Positions 28,612 to 38,185 of a DNA stretch of 64,000 bases are shown here, piece by piece; positions within the stretch are counted from its first letter, which is position 1, and every line of letters starts with the position of its first letter. The DNA comes from Ginsengibacter hankyongi (GTDB lineage Bacteria; Bacteroidota; Bacteroidia; Chitinophagales; Chitinophagaceae), in NCBI RefSeq assembly GCF_008710285.1, contig NZ_VYQF01000011.1:1-64000 (forward strand), in the 5' to 3' direction. A program made the position numbers and the translations under genes. The notes beneath the pieces are model-generated. The model was given only the letters and a program-made list of their open reading frames with translations. It did no database searches and had not been told where the DNA came from.

Positions 28612-30060
28612 ATGAAAAAAAAGCTATTTGTATTGGTGTTGATTTTCTTAGGTTGTCTTTTTACAACTCTTACTTACGCAAAAGTTACGTTGCCGGAAAT
28701 TATTTCTTCGAACATGGTATTGCAACGCAATACGAAAGTTTCTTTATGGGGCTGGGCTAATGCGGGCGAAAAAATTAGTATCAGGACATCCTGGTTGAAG
28801 GAGACAATGCATGTAACTGCAGCTAATTCTGGTGATTGGAAAATAATACTACAAACTACTAATAGTAAAAAGCCTCAATCAGCATGGATCAATAGCAATA
28901 AACAAACTATTGCCCTTACTAATATTTTGTTTGGAGAAGTATGGCTGTGTTCAGGTCAGTCAAATATGGAAATACCCATCAGCGGTTATATGGGGCAGCC
29001 GGTATATGGAGCACAAGAAGCAATTGCTGATGCTGCAAATGATAATATCCGGTTGTTTACTGTGAGTAACCAGGCCAGTCTCACGCCCCAGAACAAACTC
29101 GGAGCTTATAAAGAATGGCAATCGGCATCGGCTGCAAGTGTAAAAGATTTTAGTGGGGTAGCCTATTTCTTTGGAAAACATTTGCAGGAAGTATTGGGAG
29201 TACCTGTAGGGCTAATACATTCATCCTGGGGAGGTAGCCTCATTGAAGCCTGGATGAGCAAAGAATCTTTAGGGGCAATAAAGCATTTTGATCTCAATAA
29301 TGTTGACCTCAAACGGGGGAATCGTTTCCCGACTGTTCTCTTCAATGCAATGATACATCCGCTTATTCCTTATACTATCAAAGGCGCTATTTGGTACCAG
29401 GGAGAAGCCAATATCAGCCAACCCAAACTCTATAAATTACTTTTCCCGGCAATGGTAAGCGACTGGCGTGCCCGCTGGGGAATCGGTGATTTCCCTTTTT
29501 ATTATGTACAGATTGCACCATTTGCCTACAGCAAACAAAACCGCATGGATGATCCGGATAACGCCGCCTTCTTACGTGAAGCCCAATTGCAGTGCCTCGA
29601 TATAATTCCCAATTCGGGTATGGCGGTTACGCTTGATATTGGTACAGAACATATCATTCATCCCACTGACAAAAAAGATGTGGCCGACAGGCTTTTATAC
29701 AATGCCTTAAATAAAACATATGGATACAAAGCCATCGATTATGCAGGACCTATGTACGATTCAATGTATAACAAAAATGATGGCATTTATATCACCTTTA
29801 AAAATGCTGAAAAAGGATTGTACGCCTTTAATAAACTCGATGGATTTGAAATAGCCGGAGCAGATAAAGTTTTCTATCCTGCTGAAGCAACTATTTATCA
29901 AAGGAAAGAGGTTTTTGTTAAGAGTGATAAAGTAATCAATCCTGTCGCAGTTCGTTACTGTTGGAGAAGCTGGACGGTTGGCACCCTCTTCGATAATTTT
30001 TTATTGCCCGCTTCATCTTTCAGAACAGATAATTGGGATGATGCAAAACAATCAGAGTAA
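28612..30060 (+). CDS. secreted sialate-O-acetylesterase-like SGNH esterase (copy 2)
   Basis: 482 residues, Sec signal to about residue 22 (LTYA). It has IISSNMVLQRNTKVSLWGWANAGEKI, then NILFGEVWLCSGQSNMEIP with nucleophile Ser117. HSSWGGSLIEAWMS is block II-III of the fold, AIWYQGEANI the conserved Gln-Gly-Glu block, and DIGTEHIIHPTDKKDVADRL the catalytic His region (His350 likely). FRTDNWDD ends the protein. It is the compact, canonical-length form of the family; copy 1 is about 100 residues longer. It likely removes O-acetyl groups that would block the glycosidases and sulfatases encoded alongside. It is followed after 26 bp by the unknown-family paralogue. Confidence 0.88.
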   Translation: MKKKLFVLVLIFLGCLFTTLTYAKVTLPEIISSNMVLQRNTKVSLWGWANAGEKISIRTSWLKETMHVTAANSGDWKIILQTTNSKKPQSAWINSNKQTIALTNILFGEVWLCSGQSNMEIPISGYMGQPVYGAQEAIADAANDNIRLFTVSNQASLTPQNKLGAYKEWQSASAASVKDFSGVAYFFGKHLQEVLGVPVGLIHSSWGGSLIEAWMSKESLGAIKHFDLNNVDLKRGNRFPTVLFNAMIHPLIPYTIKGAIWYQGEANISQPKLYKLLFPAMVSDWRARWGIGDFPFYYVQIAPFAYSKQNRMDDPDNAAFLREAQLQCLDIIPNSGMAVTLDIGTEHIIHPTDKKDVADRLLYNALNKTYGYKAIDYAGPMYDSMYNKNDGIYITFKNAEKGLYAFNKLDGFEIAGADKVFYPAEATIYQRKEVFVKSDKVINPVAVRYCWRSWTVGTLFDNFLLPASSFRTDNWDDAKQSE

Positions 30061-30086
30061 TTAGAAAGTGAGATTAAAAATTAAAA

Positions 30087-31847
30087 ATGGTTACAATGAA
30101 AAATAACAAAAAATGCCGGTATGTGTCAGCTAATCTGTGCATGGATGGCGTAGCGGTCAACACATGCCTTTTTCAATTTTATCGCCCGGTAATCTTAATC
30201 TTAAAGGCCGGCATCTTATCTCTTATTTTCATGTTCTTATGCCCTAAAACCTTTTCCCAAAAAAAGAACAACAAACCAGAAATGGTTAACAACAGTGGGC
30301 AAAGTGTTGGTGGCTATATGATCGTGCAAACTAAAAAAGTGGATCAAAAATTTAATGCAGGCTATTCGATTTATACAGCCGCGTGGCCTTTATTAAAAGA
30401 GTATCCGGGCCGAAGTTTTCAATCTGGTTTGTTTGGCACATGGATGTTCCCCATGCGTGACTCTTCAAAAACAAAAGAGAAACTATATTCTGATATAGAA
30501 GGAGGATTAGGATGGTGGCGCTCTACACAGTATGCAACGACCACTCCTAAATTTAATATGGGTGGGGTACAACTGAATTTTGCCGGCTGGGCAAACGGCC
30601 CCGGTTCAGGTAAAGGCACGGATTGGAATAAGCCAGAGGGTAAATATGGGGTGGCTCAATTGAGTCCATGGTTGCTTTTCCCGCCAGACGGTCTTAATTT
30701 GAAACAAGGAACTTGTGGTGAACTGTTCGGTTACGGATACCTCCCTTTGCCACTAACCGAAGCAAAATCCACTACTGCAGGAGAAAATATCCCAACCGGA
30801 AACCAGAGCTGGACCTTATTTCTGAACACCGGAAACTTTAAAGGTCCGGTTGCTTTTTTCACGCCTTATTTCTGGTCACAGGTGGCTCTAAAGAATCCCG
30901 GAGTGAGTGGGTTATTCCTGGATGTTTTGCCTTCAAATGCGAACAAGTACTATGAGATGGAAACCCAATATGTTCCTTCCGCTGAAGGTACCGACGCTAA
31001 AGGAGAAAAATATATGCGTATTGCATCCATTCAGTATCCTGCGGCACCTGATGGAAATTCCCGAGTGATGAACCGGCTAATGGTGTATAACAAAAAAGCA
31101 CTTTGGGATGGCGTAAAAGCCTGGTTCGATGGCGGAAAGCCTGTCAGCGGGCTTATTGATACCAGCGAGGGGTTTATGCAACATTTTACCGGAAAAGTCA
31201 GGTCGACTTGGCAGTTATTTGAAGACAATGTTCCAAAGAACCACAGAGCGCTGTTGAACATAAATACGTTTTTAAGTGCAGATTCAGCAGACCCGATTAC
31301 ACTCACGCTAAACTGGAATAGCAACCTGGTGACCCGGAGAAAAATAGCTTCTGGCTACTTGTTAACTCTGCCTGAATATTATCATTTTGTAAAAAATAAT
31401 AACGACAGTATTGGTGAGTGGGTTGCTGTGGCTCCCTCAGACGTACCAACAGAAACAGGATTGCAGAAAGTTTATTTCAAAAATTCAGATACAGCACCAC
31501 CAAGGTTATATGCTACTCCCGATGATAAAAATAGTTGCTGGAAAAATCCCGGCCCTGTAGCCGGACCTTACAAAGTAAAACTGGGAGACGGAAGTACCCT
31601 GACTTATTACTGGTATCGTTTTGCTGACCAGCCAGCTTTACTTAATGCAGATTTGACAAGTGCTGAGCGTGAAGAAATGCAGGGGCGGGTGGAGAAACTT
31701 CAAAGGTCATGGACTAAAGACAAAGAATATTTGCCACCGCCAACTATTGGAAAACTGGCGGATATTGACCCGGCACTGATTGTTACTCCTCCTGCGGGTT
31801 TGGAGGTTGGTTATGTTCCGATCGTTTCCCGCCAGGATATCGAATAG
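30087..31847 (+). CDS. secreted protein of unknown family, paralogue of 4450-6051
   Basis: 586 residues with an unusually long n-region before a hydrophobic segment at about residues 33-50 (VILILKAGILSLIFMFLC) ending PKTFSQ; a Met at 30096 is an equally good start. It shares the blocks AGYSIYTAAWPL, FGTWMFP, NQSWTLFLNTGNFKGPVAFF, YYWYRFADQPAL and DPALIVTPPAGLEVGYVPI with the other copy. The spacer between the first blocks is shorter here, and the C-terminal third is the best conserved. No catalytic signature is recognised. Having a copy in each half of the locus, one beside GH115 and one between an SGNH esterase and a propeller protein, argues for a role in handling the same glycan. Confidence 0.8.
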   Translation: MVTMKNNKKCRYVSANLCMDGVAVNTCLFQFYRPVILILKAGILSLIFMFLCPKTFSQKKNNKPEMVNNSGQSVGGYMIVQTKKVDQKFNAGYSIYTAAWPLLKEYPGRSFQSGLFGTWMFPMRDSSKTKEKLYSDIEGGLGWWRSTQYATTTPKFNMGGVQLNFAGWANGPGSGKGTDWNKPEGKYGVAQLSPWLLFPPDGLNLKQGTCGELFGYGYLPLPLTEAKSTTAGENIPTGNQSWTLFLNTGNFKGPVAFFTPYFWSQVALKNPGVSGLFLDVLPSNANKYYEMETQYVPSAEGTDAKGEKYMRIASIQYPAAPDGNSRVMNRLMVYNKKALWDGVKAWFDGGKPVSGLIDTSEGFMQHFTGKVRSTWQLFEDNVPKNHRALLNINTFLSADSADPITLTLNWNSNLVTRRKIASGYLLTLPEYYHFVKNNNDSIGEWVAVAPSDVPTETGLQKVYFKNSDTAPPRLYATPDDKNSCWKNPGPVAGPYKVKLGDGSTLTYYWYRFADQPALLNADLTSAEREEMQGRVEKLQRSWTKDKEYLPPPTIGKLADIDPALIVTPPAGLEVGYVPIVSRQDIE

Positions 31848-31931
31848 TAGTGATGTATCCGGAGCATGGTTGGAAAGTATTTTCCAGGCGCGGTTTTTAA
31901 AATGATTTTTTTATTGAAAAAAATATATGAT

Positions 31932-33221
31932 ATGAGTGTTCGATGTGTGGTTGTTTTCATTGCCTTACTTCTATTGGAAGAGGGTTCTGTCCAATCACAA
32001 CGAGTGACTTTGTCTCCTGATACGGTAAACTATACTTCTTTTGTCTGGCCTTCTGAAACTCCCGGGGATTGTCCTTTTCCTCAATCAAAAGAATTTAATT
32101 CCATAAAATTTCTTGGAATAAAAAGTGGCTATCATTATGGTGATACATGGTTTCCCACCTGGGCCTCCAACGATACATTATATTCACCATGGACCGATGG
32201 TGAAACAAGAAGAATCGACGGTTATAATGACCTTTCACAATCATGGATTGATCCGGTGCATATCACAACCGGAGATGGCGTTATCGTTGGGGATGATCCT
32301 TTAACCTTACAGGCGTACAGCATTGGGCTTGATAAAAATTCGCCGGCTTTTCCTTACCATGGCCGTTATCCCTCCGGATCATTAATATATAACGGCGTGT
32401 GGTATTATGGCACTTATTGCCTCGACCCTGCAGGTCGTGCACAATATGGAAATGAAATCATAAACTGGCCCTGGATGGGACCGTTTGTAGGTTTCAGGTA
32501 TTCCAAAAACTATGGACACACCTGGATAGCTTGCCCACATACGCCGGAAAATCCATTGTTTGGTGAAACAGGAATTAATGGATACCCTGTTAAAATTGGC
32601 GCTCCTCACTTCGTTGATTTTGGCAAAAACATGCAGTATTCCCCCGATGGCAAAGCCTACCTGGTAGCGCATGGCGCTGATACAACAGATAAAAAATGGC
32701 GCTTCTGGAATGATAGCTGGATAACGGGAGACCAGATTTATTTGCTGCGGGTTAGTCCTTCCCCAGAGAATATTAATGATGCATCAAAGTATGAATATTA
32801 TGCGGGCAAAGATGCCAATGGTGTTCCCGTGTGGACAAAAAATTTTAATGAAATACAACCTTTATTAAAATGGAATAACAACATGGGTTGCGTAACGGTT
32901 ACGTATAATGCGCCACTTCATAAATACCTGATGTGTGTTACCGATGGTGGCAACACCTATTCAAAAATGAACACTTATATGTTGGAGTCAAATAGTATTA
33001 CAGGTGATTGGCAATTAATCGCCTACATGAAGAATTTTGGTGAACAAGCCTATTTTGTAAATATTCCTTCAAAATTCATTGGTAAGAATGGAAAGACTTT
33101 CTGGTTGCTCTACTCAGCAAACTACTGGAGAAGTATGAATGGTCAATCAATTGCCGTAAATCCACCCGGTAGTCATTACGGGATGGTATTTCAGAAAGTG
33201 GAGTTGACGAAAATGAAATAA
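31932..33221 (+). CDS. secreted beta-propeller-like protein (DUF4185/GH43-like fold suspected)
   Basis: About 429 residues from Met at 31932, which starts a signal segment (MSVRCVVVFIALLLLEEGSVQSQ); the frame itself opens 66 bp earlier. Repeating short strands ending in acidic or aromatic turns (YHYGDTWFPTWASND, NGVWYYGTYCLD, VGFRYSKNYGHTWIACP, YNAPLHKYLMCVTDGG, GKTFWLLYSANYW) are typical of five-bladed propellers of the GH43, GH32 and DUF4185 type. I cannot assign a family or a catalytic acid triad with confidence. It lies between the unknown-family protein and a sulfatase with short intergenic gaps, so cotranscription is likely. Confidence 0.65.
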   Translation: MSVRCVVVFIALLLLEEGSVQSQRVTLSPDTVNYTSFVWPSETPGDCPFPQSKEFNSIKFLGIKSGYHYGDTWFPTWASNDTLYSPWTDGETRRIDGYNDLSQSWIDPVHITTGDGVIVGDDPLTLQAYSIGLDKNSPAFPYHGRYPSGSLIYNGVWYYGTYCLDPAGRAQYGNEIINWPWMGPFVGFRYSKNYGHTWIACPHTPENPLFGETGINGYPVKIGAPHFVDFGKNMQYSPDGKAYLVAHGADTTDKKWRFWNDSWITGDQIYLLRVSPSPENINDASKYEYYAGKDANGVPVWTKNFNEIQPLLKWNNNMGCVTVTYNAPLHKYLMCVTDGGNTYSKMNTYMLESNSITGDWQLIAYMKNFGEQAYFVNIPSKFIGKNGKTFWLLYSANYWRSMNGQSIAVNPPGSHYGMVFQKVELTKMK

Positions 33222-33267
33222 AAATATCAGGCTGACGCTCAAATTAATTTTTTAAAATATCTGCGAG

Positions 33268-34809
33268 ATGACATCATTAAAAAAAATCCTCATTACCTCC
33301 ATTTGCCTTTTACTGGCTCTTTTAGCCCTATGTACAAGTATGGCTGGTTTTCAGAAACGGAAGACTGATCCGAAAAAGAAAGTTATGCCAAATATCCTCA
33401 TAGTAACGGTTGATGATATGGCTTATAATTCAGTGGGTGTTTTCGGCTGCAGGATTTCGGGAATTACTCCGAACATTGACAAACTTGCCGCAGAAGGAAT
33501 GGAGTTTACTTATGCTTTTGTAAATACCGCAGTATGCCAGCCCTGCCGGGAAAGTCTTCAAACCGGCAGGTATCCTCATAACAATGGTGCTGAAGGATTT
33601 GAACCCATTAAGTCAGAGGTACCCACACTTTCTGAGCAACTGAGAAAGGCCGGATATATCAATGGAATTCTGGGAAAGGAGATCCACCTACAACCCCTCG
33701 AAAAATTCTGTTGGGATTATATTCCATTTAAAACGGAAAAAGATTCTGTGTGGAGAAATAGCTTTGGCCGCAATCCAAAGTTTTATCATGACTATTCAGC
33801 AAGATTTTTTCAAATGGCAAAAACGGCGAATAAGCCTTTCTTCCTGCTCGCCAATTCGCAGGATCCCCACCGGCCTTTTGCCGGCAGTGCTGATGATACT
33901 GCAGAATTTGGTAACAGACGTCCGCCTTTAACAAGACAGTATAGCCCTGAGGAGGTTGATGTGCCGGGTTACCTTCCCGATATTCCAAACGTGCGAAAAG
34001 AAGTAGCACAATACTATGGATCAGTCCATAGAGCCGATCAAAGTATCGGCGGCGTATTAGATGCGTTGAAAGAAAGCGGAATGGCCGACAACACACTTGT
34101 CATATTTTTGAGCGACCATGGAGCCGCGTTTCCTTTTTCAAAATCTCAATGCTACTTTAATAGTGATAAAACGCCATTGATTATAAAGTGGCCGCATAAA
34201 GTTAAACCGGGTTCTGTGGATTCTACACATATGATTTCAGGAATCGATCTAATGCCCACAATCCTTGATGCATTAGGTCTTCCATTGGTTCCGCATTTAG
34301 ACGGAAGAAGCTATTTGCCCTTACTTTTCGGAAAAAAACAAAGTGGAAGGACTTACGTGTATGCTACGTTCTATCAGATCTTTGCGAAGATTCGCTATCC
34401 TATGAGAGCACTCGAGGACAAAAATTTCGGTTATATCTATAATTTCTGGTCGGATGGTAAATTAGCTATGACCGGCGATGCCACATCGGGCCTAACCTGG
34501 AAAGCTATGGTTAAAGCCGCCCAAACCGATCCTTACATAGCACAGCGGGTAGAACTTTACAAGCACAGAGTACCTGAAGAATTTTATGATTTTAAAAAAG
34601 ATCCTAACGGCTTGCACAACTTGGTAAATGATCCGGCTTATTCTAGTGAAGTACAAAAATTTCGAGACAAGATGCTTGAAGTCATGCGCAATTTTAACGA
34701 CCCCGCTTTTCAGGCTTTCAGAGATAGAAAGCAGACTGGAGTAATAAAAGAATTTATGCAGCAACAAAAAGTCAAAGCTAGCCATACCGGACATGATATT
34801 CGATTCTAG
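33268..34809 (+). CDS. secreted sulfatase with a CQPCR active-site motif
   Basis: 513 residues. The signal or anchor is at residues 8-25 (ILITSICLLLALLALC). MPNILIVTVDDMAYNSVG carries the metal-binding Asp pair. VCQPCRESLQTGRYPHNNGAEGF holds the formylglycine motif C-x-P-x-R at Cys90, with a second Cys in place of the usual Ser or other residue before Arg. LSDHGAAFPFSKSQCYF carries the second metal-binding Asp-His. HMISGIDLMPTILDALG is the C-terminal sub-domain entry. The call to S1 sulfatase is firm; the subfamily is not determined. It is the first of three consecutive sulfatase genes. Confidence 0.88.
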   Translation: MTSLKKILITSICLLLALLALCTSMAGFQKRKTDPKKKVMPNILIVTVDDMAYNSVGVFGCRISGITPNIDKLAAEGMEFTYAFVNTAVCQPCRESLQTGRYPHNNGAEGFEPIKSEVPTLSEQLRKAGYINGILGKEIHLQPLEKFCWDYIPFKTEKDSVWRNSFGRNPKFYHDYSARFFQMAKTANKPFFLLANSQDPHRPFAGSADDTAEFGNRRPPLTRQYSPEEVDVPGYLPDIPNVRKEVAQYYGSVHRADQSIGGVLDALKESGMADNTLVIFLSDHGAAFPFSKSQCYFNSDKTPLIIKWPHKVKPGSVDSTHMISGIDLMPTILDALGLPLVPHLDGRSYLPLLFGKKQSGRTYVYATFYQIFAKIRYPMRALEDKNFGYIYNFWSDGKLAMTGDATSGLTWKAMVKAAQTDPYIAQRVELYKHRVPEEFYDFKKDPNGLHNLVNDPAYSSEVQKFRDKMLEVMRNFNDPAFQAFRDRKQTGVIKEFMQQQKVKASHTGHDIRF

Positions 34810-35004
34810 GTGAGTAAGGCAGCCAAGCTTATAAAAGTGTTATTTAGCTGGATCTATATTTTCACGGTGAACTTATGTAGCGACAATTTCTTCCTGGGTA
34901 GTCTGAATCCAAATACTGTGTATTCTAAGAATAGGATGGTTGCCAACAGAAGAATGGATGCAGCCATTGTTTGGGTGGATGAAGAAAAATTACTGGACAC
35001 GTAA
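34810..35004 (+). other. short GTG-started open frame between sulfatases
   Basis: 64 codons directly after the sulfatase stop, beginning with GTG. It encodes KLIKVLFSWIYIFTVN and then MVANRRMDAAIVWVDEEKL. The second half looks protein-like. No family is recognised and no ribosome site stands out. Given the decayed genes on either side, a relic is more likely than a functional gene. Confidence 0.25.
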
Positions 35005-35053
35005 TTTTAAATTTGGAGAGTAAAATCGAATTTTTCATTATTAATATTTATAA

Positions 35054-36526
35054 ATGAAAACTATACAAATACCCTTATTGCCTGCTACATTACAACTGGG
35101 AAGAAGAAACTTATTTGCAATCATTGCGACTTTATCGTTTACCTCATCCGTAAGCAGTCAAACAACGAATAGCAGTCGACCGAATGTATTAATTATACAT
35201 GTGGATGAATGGCGAGCCCAGTCGACCGGATACTCAGGTGATAAGGATGTTAAGACACCAAATCTTGATAAGTTATCTGCCACAAGTGCCAATTTTGTTA
35301 ATGCAGTATCCGGTATACCGGTATGCACTCCTTTCCGGGCTTCTCTAGTGACAGGACAAAGGCCTCTGACTAATGGGATATTTATGAATGACGTGAGGCT
35401 CGATACTAATGCTATTACGATAGCCAAAGTGTTTGACGAAAACGGATATCAAACAGGTTATATTGGCAAATGGCATCTTGATGGAAAGTACAGGTTAAGC
35501 TTCACACCGCCGGGAGCCAGGCGGCAAGGCTTTGAATATTGGAAAGCAGTAAACTGCGATCATAATTATAATCATTCAGTTTATTATGATAATGATGATA
35601 CAACAAGACACTATTGGAAGGGGTATGATGTTTTTGCTGAAGCAAAAGATGCAGAGAAATATCTCAGAAATCACGCTCATGATCATAATCCTTTCTTCCT
35701 GATGCTGGCATTTGGACCACCGCATAATCCCTATAACACAGCACCAGAAGCATATACTAAAATGTACGATCCGTCGAAACTGGCATTGCGCCCCAATGTG
35801 CCGGTTAATATGCAAAATGAAGTTCGAGAAAATTTAGTCGGGTATTACTCACACATGACAGCCATTGATGATATGGTAGGTGAAATAATCAATACCTTGA
35901 AACAAGAAGGTGTTTATGACAATACCATCATTTTATTTACTTCAGATCATGGAGATTTAATGGGCTCCCATGGAGCTTACCGAAAACAAAAGCCATGGGA
36001 CGAATCTATTAAGGTACCAATGTTGTTTCATTATTCAGGAAACAATGGGATTAAAGAAGGCAACTATAGTGCTATGATCAATTCTGAAGATATTATGCCT
36101 ACACTTCTTGGGATGTGTAATATAAAAGTTCCCGGTACGGTAGAAGGCATTGATTTTAGTAAATACTTACAAGGGAAGGAAAAAGACCCGAAAGACACGG
36201 TTTCTATAATTACGTGCATACAGCCGTTTGGAGAATGGGCACGGGTTAGGGGCGGTAAAGAATATCGTGGAATACGGACTCCTCAATATACATACGTAAG
36301 GGATTTAAATGGACCATGGCTATTATTTGATGATGCGAACGATCCTTACCAAATGAAGAACCTTGTAAATAATCCAGGATATACTTTATTACAGCATCAT
36401 CTTGATAGTTTACTAGCGGAAAAACTTAAGGTTGCGAACGATAAGTTTTTACCAGGTTTATTCTATGTAAAAAAATTCCATTATCCTCCGTTGGATGCTA
36501 CCGGCACGGTGGGATATTATGAATAA
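35054..36526 (+). CDS. secreted sulfatase with a CTPFR active-site motif
   Basis: 490 residues, signal to about residue 35 (FTSSVSSQ). RPNVLIIHVDEWRAQSTGY gives the first metal site. PVCTPFRASLVTGQRP gives the formylglycine Cys91. GKWHLDGKYRLSFTPPG supplies the catalytic Lys-His pair. FTSDHGDLMGSHGAYRKQKPWDES supplies the second metal-binding Asp-His and substrate-facing residues. This is a standard S1 sulfatase of the CTP[FY]RASL type common in Bacteroidota glycan loci. A decayed copy of this gene is present at 38186-38410, and an SGNH-esterase relic follows directly after its stop. Confidence 0.9.
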   Translation: MKTIQIPLLPATLQLGRRNLFAIIATLSFTSSVSSQTTNSSRPNVLIIHVDEWRAQSTGYSGDKDVKTPNLDKLSATSANFVNAVSGIPVCTPFRASLVTGQRPLTNGIFMNDVRLDTNAITIAKVFDENGYQTGYIGKWHLDGKYRLSFTPPGARRQGFEYWKAVNCDHNYNHSVYYDNDDTTRHYWKGYDVFAEAKDAEKYLRNHAHDHNPFFLMLAFGPPHNPYNTAPEAYTKMYDPSKLALRPNVPVNMQNEVRENLVGYYSHMTAIDDMVGEIINTLKQEGVYDNTIILFTSDHGDLMGSHGAYRKQKPWDESIKVPMLFHYSGNNGIKEGNYSAMINSEDIMPTLLGMCNIKVPGTVEGIDFSKYLQGKEKDPKDTVSIITCIQPFGEWARVRGGKEYRGIRTPQYTYVRDLNGPWLLFDDANDPYQMKNLVNNPGYTLLQHHLDSLLAEKLKVANDKFLPGLFYVKKFHYPPLDATGTVGYYE

Positions 36527-36530
36527 CAGG

Positions 36531-36617
36531 GTTGAAACATTAAGCGTAAGAAAAAAAATCGATGGAACCGTTGCAAAACTGAAAAATGTGCTGATTGGTG
36601 AAGTTTGGCTTTGTTAG
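36531..36617 (+). pseudogene. relic of a sialate-O-acetylesterase-like gene
   Basis: In one frame 36531-36614 reads VETLSVRKKIDGTVAKLKNV and then LIGEVWLC before TAG. LIGEVWLC corresponds to the LFGEVWLC that leads into the GQSNM nucleophile block of the intact esterase at 28612-30060. The match breaks off exactly before the Ser block. No further esterase sequence follows. Confidence 0.65.
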
Positions 36618-36691
36618 TTTTTGCCTTTAACTGTTTTTCGGGAATTATTATCAGTCTTTAAGTTGCATTAGAAACTATCAATATAAATCAA

Positions 36692-38134
36692 ATGAAAATG
36701 ATGTATAAAAAAATTAAAGTCCTGTTTACAATTAGCCTGGTATTATTATTTTTTTCAGATTCTAAGGCACAAAAAAATGTAATTAGCGTTAAACCCAACA
36801 TCATATTTTTATTAACGGATGACCAACGATGGGATGCGATGGGGGCAATGGGTAATCCGATTATCCAAACCCCCAATATGGATAAGTTGGCCAGTGCAGG
36901 GATATTATTTCAAAATGCATATGTCACAACTTCCATTTGCTGCACAAGCCGCGCCAGTATAATGACTGGCCAATATGAATCGGGCAACCATATAAATGAT
37001 TTCCGTACAGATTTAAGCGCGGAATCGGTTGCAAATTCCTATCCGGCATTGTTAAAAGCAGCAGGCTATAAAACCGGATTTATTGGCAAATTTGGAATAG
37101 GTACACATCCACCACAGCAGGTATTTGACTTTTGGGTTAATTCAGAGGGCGGAGGTAAGATGCAACCAAATTATATTACGTTGGATAAAAACGGAAATAA
37201 AATTCATGATACCGATACATTGGGGCACGCAATTCAAGAATTTCTGGATCAGTTTGGCAAAAATGGTCCATTTTGCCTTTCTGTAAGCTTTAAGGCGCCG
37301 CATGAACAGGACGGAGATCCCCCAACTTATGTGATTCAACCAAACTATAAAAATTATTATAAAGATGTAACTATCCCTGAACCAGTAACCGCTGATCCCA
37401 AGTATTGGCAGCAGTTTCCCGACTTTTTCCGCACAGATACAAACTTCGCAAGGTCAAGATGGAAAGGATTATTTGGGACGCCTGAACTTTATCAGGAAAA
37501 TGTAAAAAATTATTATCGCCTGATAACAGGAGTGGACGATGTGATTGGAAAAACCATGAAGAAATTGGATGAATTAGGTATAACAAAAAATACCATCATC
37601 ATATTAATGGGGGACAATGGAATGTTCCTGGGTGAACATGGCATGGAAGGTAAATGGTATGGTTATGAAGAGTCCATTCGGGTACCGCTCCTCATATATG
37701 ATCCTAATTTGCCGGATAAAATAAAACAGTATAAAGCCCGTCAGATGGCTTTAAATATTGATATCGCCCCTACTATCCTGGGTATGGCAGGTGTTCAGGC
37801 CCCCAAAAAAATGCAAGGAGTTGATTTAATAAGTATGCTCGAAAACAAGATTCCTGAAAGAAAAGATTTCTTTTACCAGTATTATTTTTTAGGCGGACCA
37901 CGGTTACCAGCAGAGGAAGGGGTTGTAACAAGGGACTTTAAATACATGAACTATATTGAACACAATTATGAGGAGTTGTTTGATATAAAGCATGATCCTC
38001 ATGAAACAAGGAATTTGGCAAATGATCCAAAATACAGGATGAAACTGGAAGAATTACGTATAAGATATCACGAATTGAAAGACATATATGGTCTGCCTCC
38101 AAATGAAAGGATGCGTTCGAAGACTAAGTTTTAG
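36692..38134 (+). CDS. secreted sulfatase with a CCTSR active-site motif
   Basis: 480 residues, Sec signal to about residue 25 (SDSKAQ). KPNIIFLLTDDQRWDAMG provides the metal-binding Asp pair. The active-site block is SICCTSRASIMTGQY: counting back from Arg, the modified residue is Cys83, with Thr where C-x-P-x-R sulfatases have Pro. This CCTSR variant is, from memory, common in a subset of Bacteroidota and Planctomycetes sulfatases. GKFGIGTHPPQ contains the catalytic Lys, and MGDNGMFLGEHGMEGKWYGYEES the second metal site. MALNIDIAPTILGMAG and MNYIEHNYEELFDIKHDPHE close the fold. Confidence 0.88.
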   Translation: MKMMYKKIKVLFTISLVLLFFSDSKAQKNVISVKPNIIFLLTDDQRWDAMGAMGNPIIQTPNMDKLASAGILFQNAYVTTSICCTSRASIMTGQYESGNHINDFRTDLSAESVANSYPALLKAAGYKTGFIGKFGIGTHPPQQVFDFWVNSEGGGKMQPNYITLDKNGNKIHDTDTLGHAIQEFLDQFGKNGPFCLSVSFKAPHEQDGDPPTYVIQPNYKNYYKDVTIPEPVTADPKYWQQFPDFFRTDTNFARSRWKGLFGTPELYQENVKNYYRLITGVDDVIGKTMKKLDELGITKNTIIILMGDNGMFLGEHGMEGKWYGYEESIRVPLLIYDPNLPDKIKQYKARQMALNIDIAPTILGMAGVQAPKKMQGVDLISMLENKIPERKDFFYQYYFLGGPRLPAEEGVVTRDFKYMNYIEHNYEELFDIKHDPHETRNLANDPKYRMKLEELRIRYHELKDIYGLPPNERMRSKTKF

Positions 38135-38185
38135 AAAGTCTGAGTTTATCATGACAGGGAGAAGATCAGAACTAATTTATTGTCA

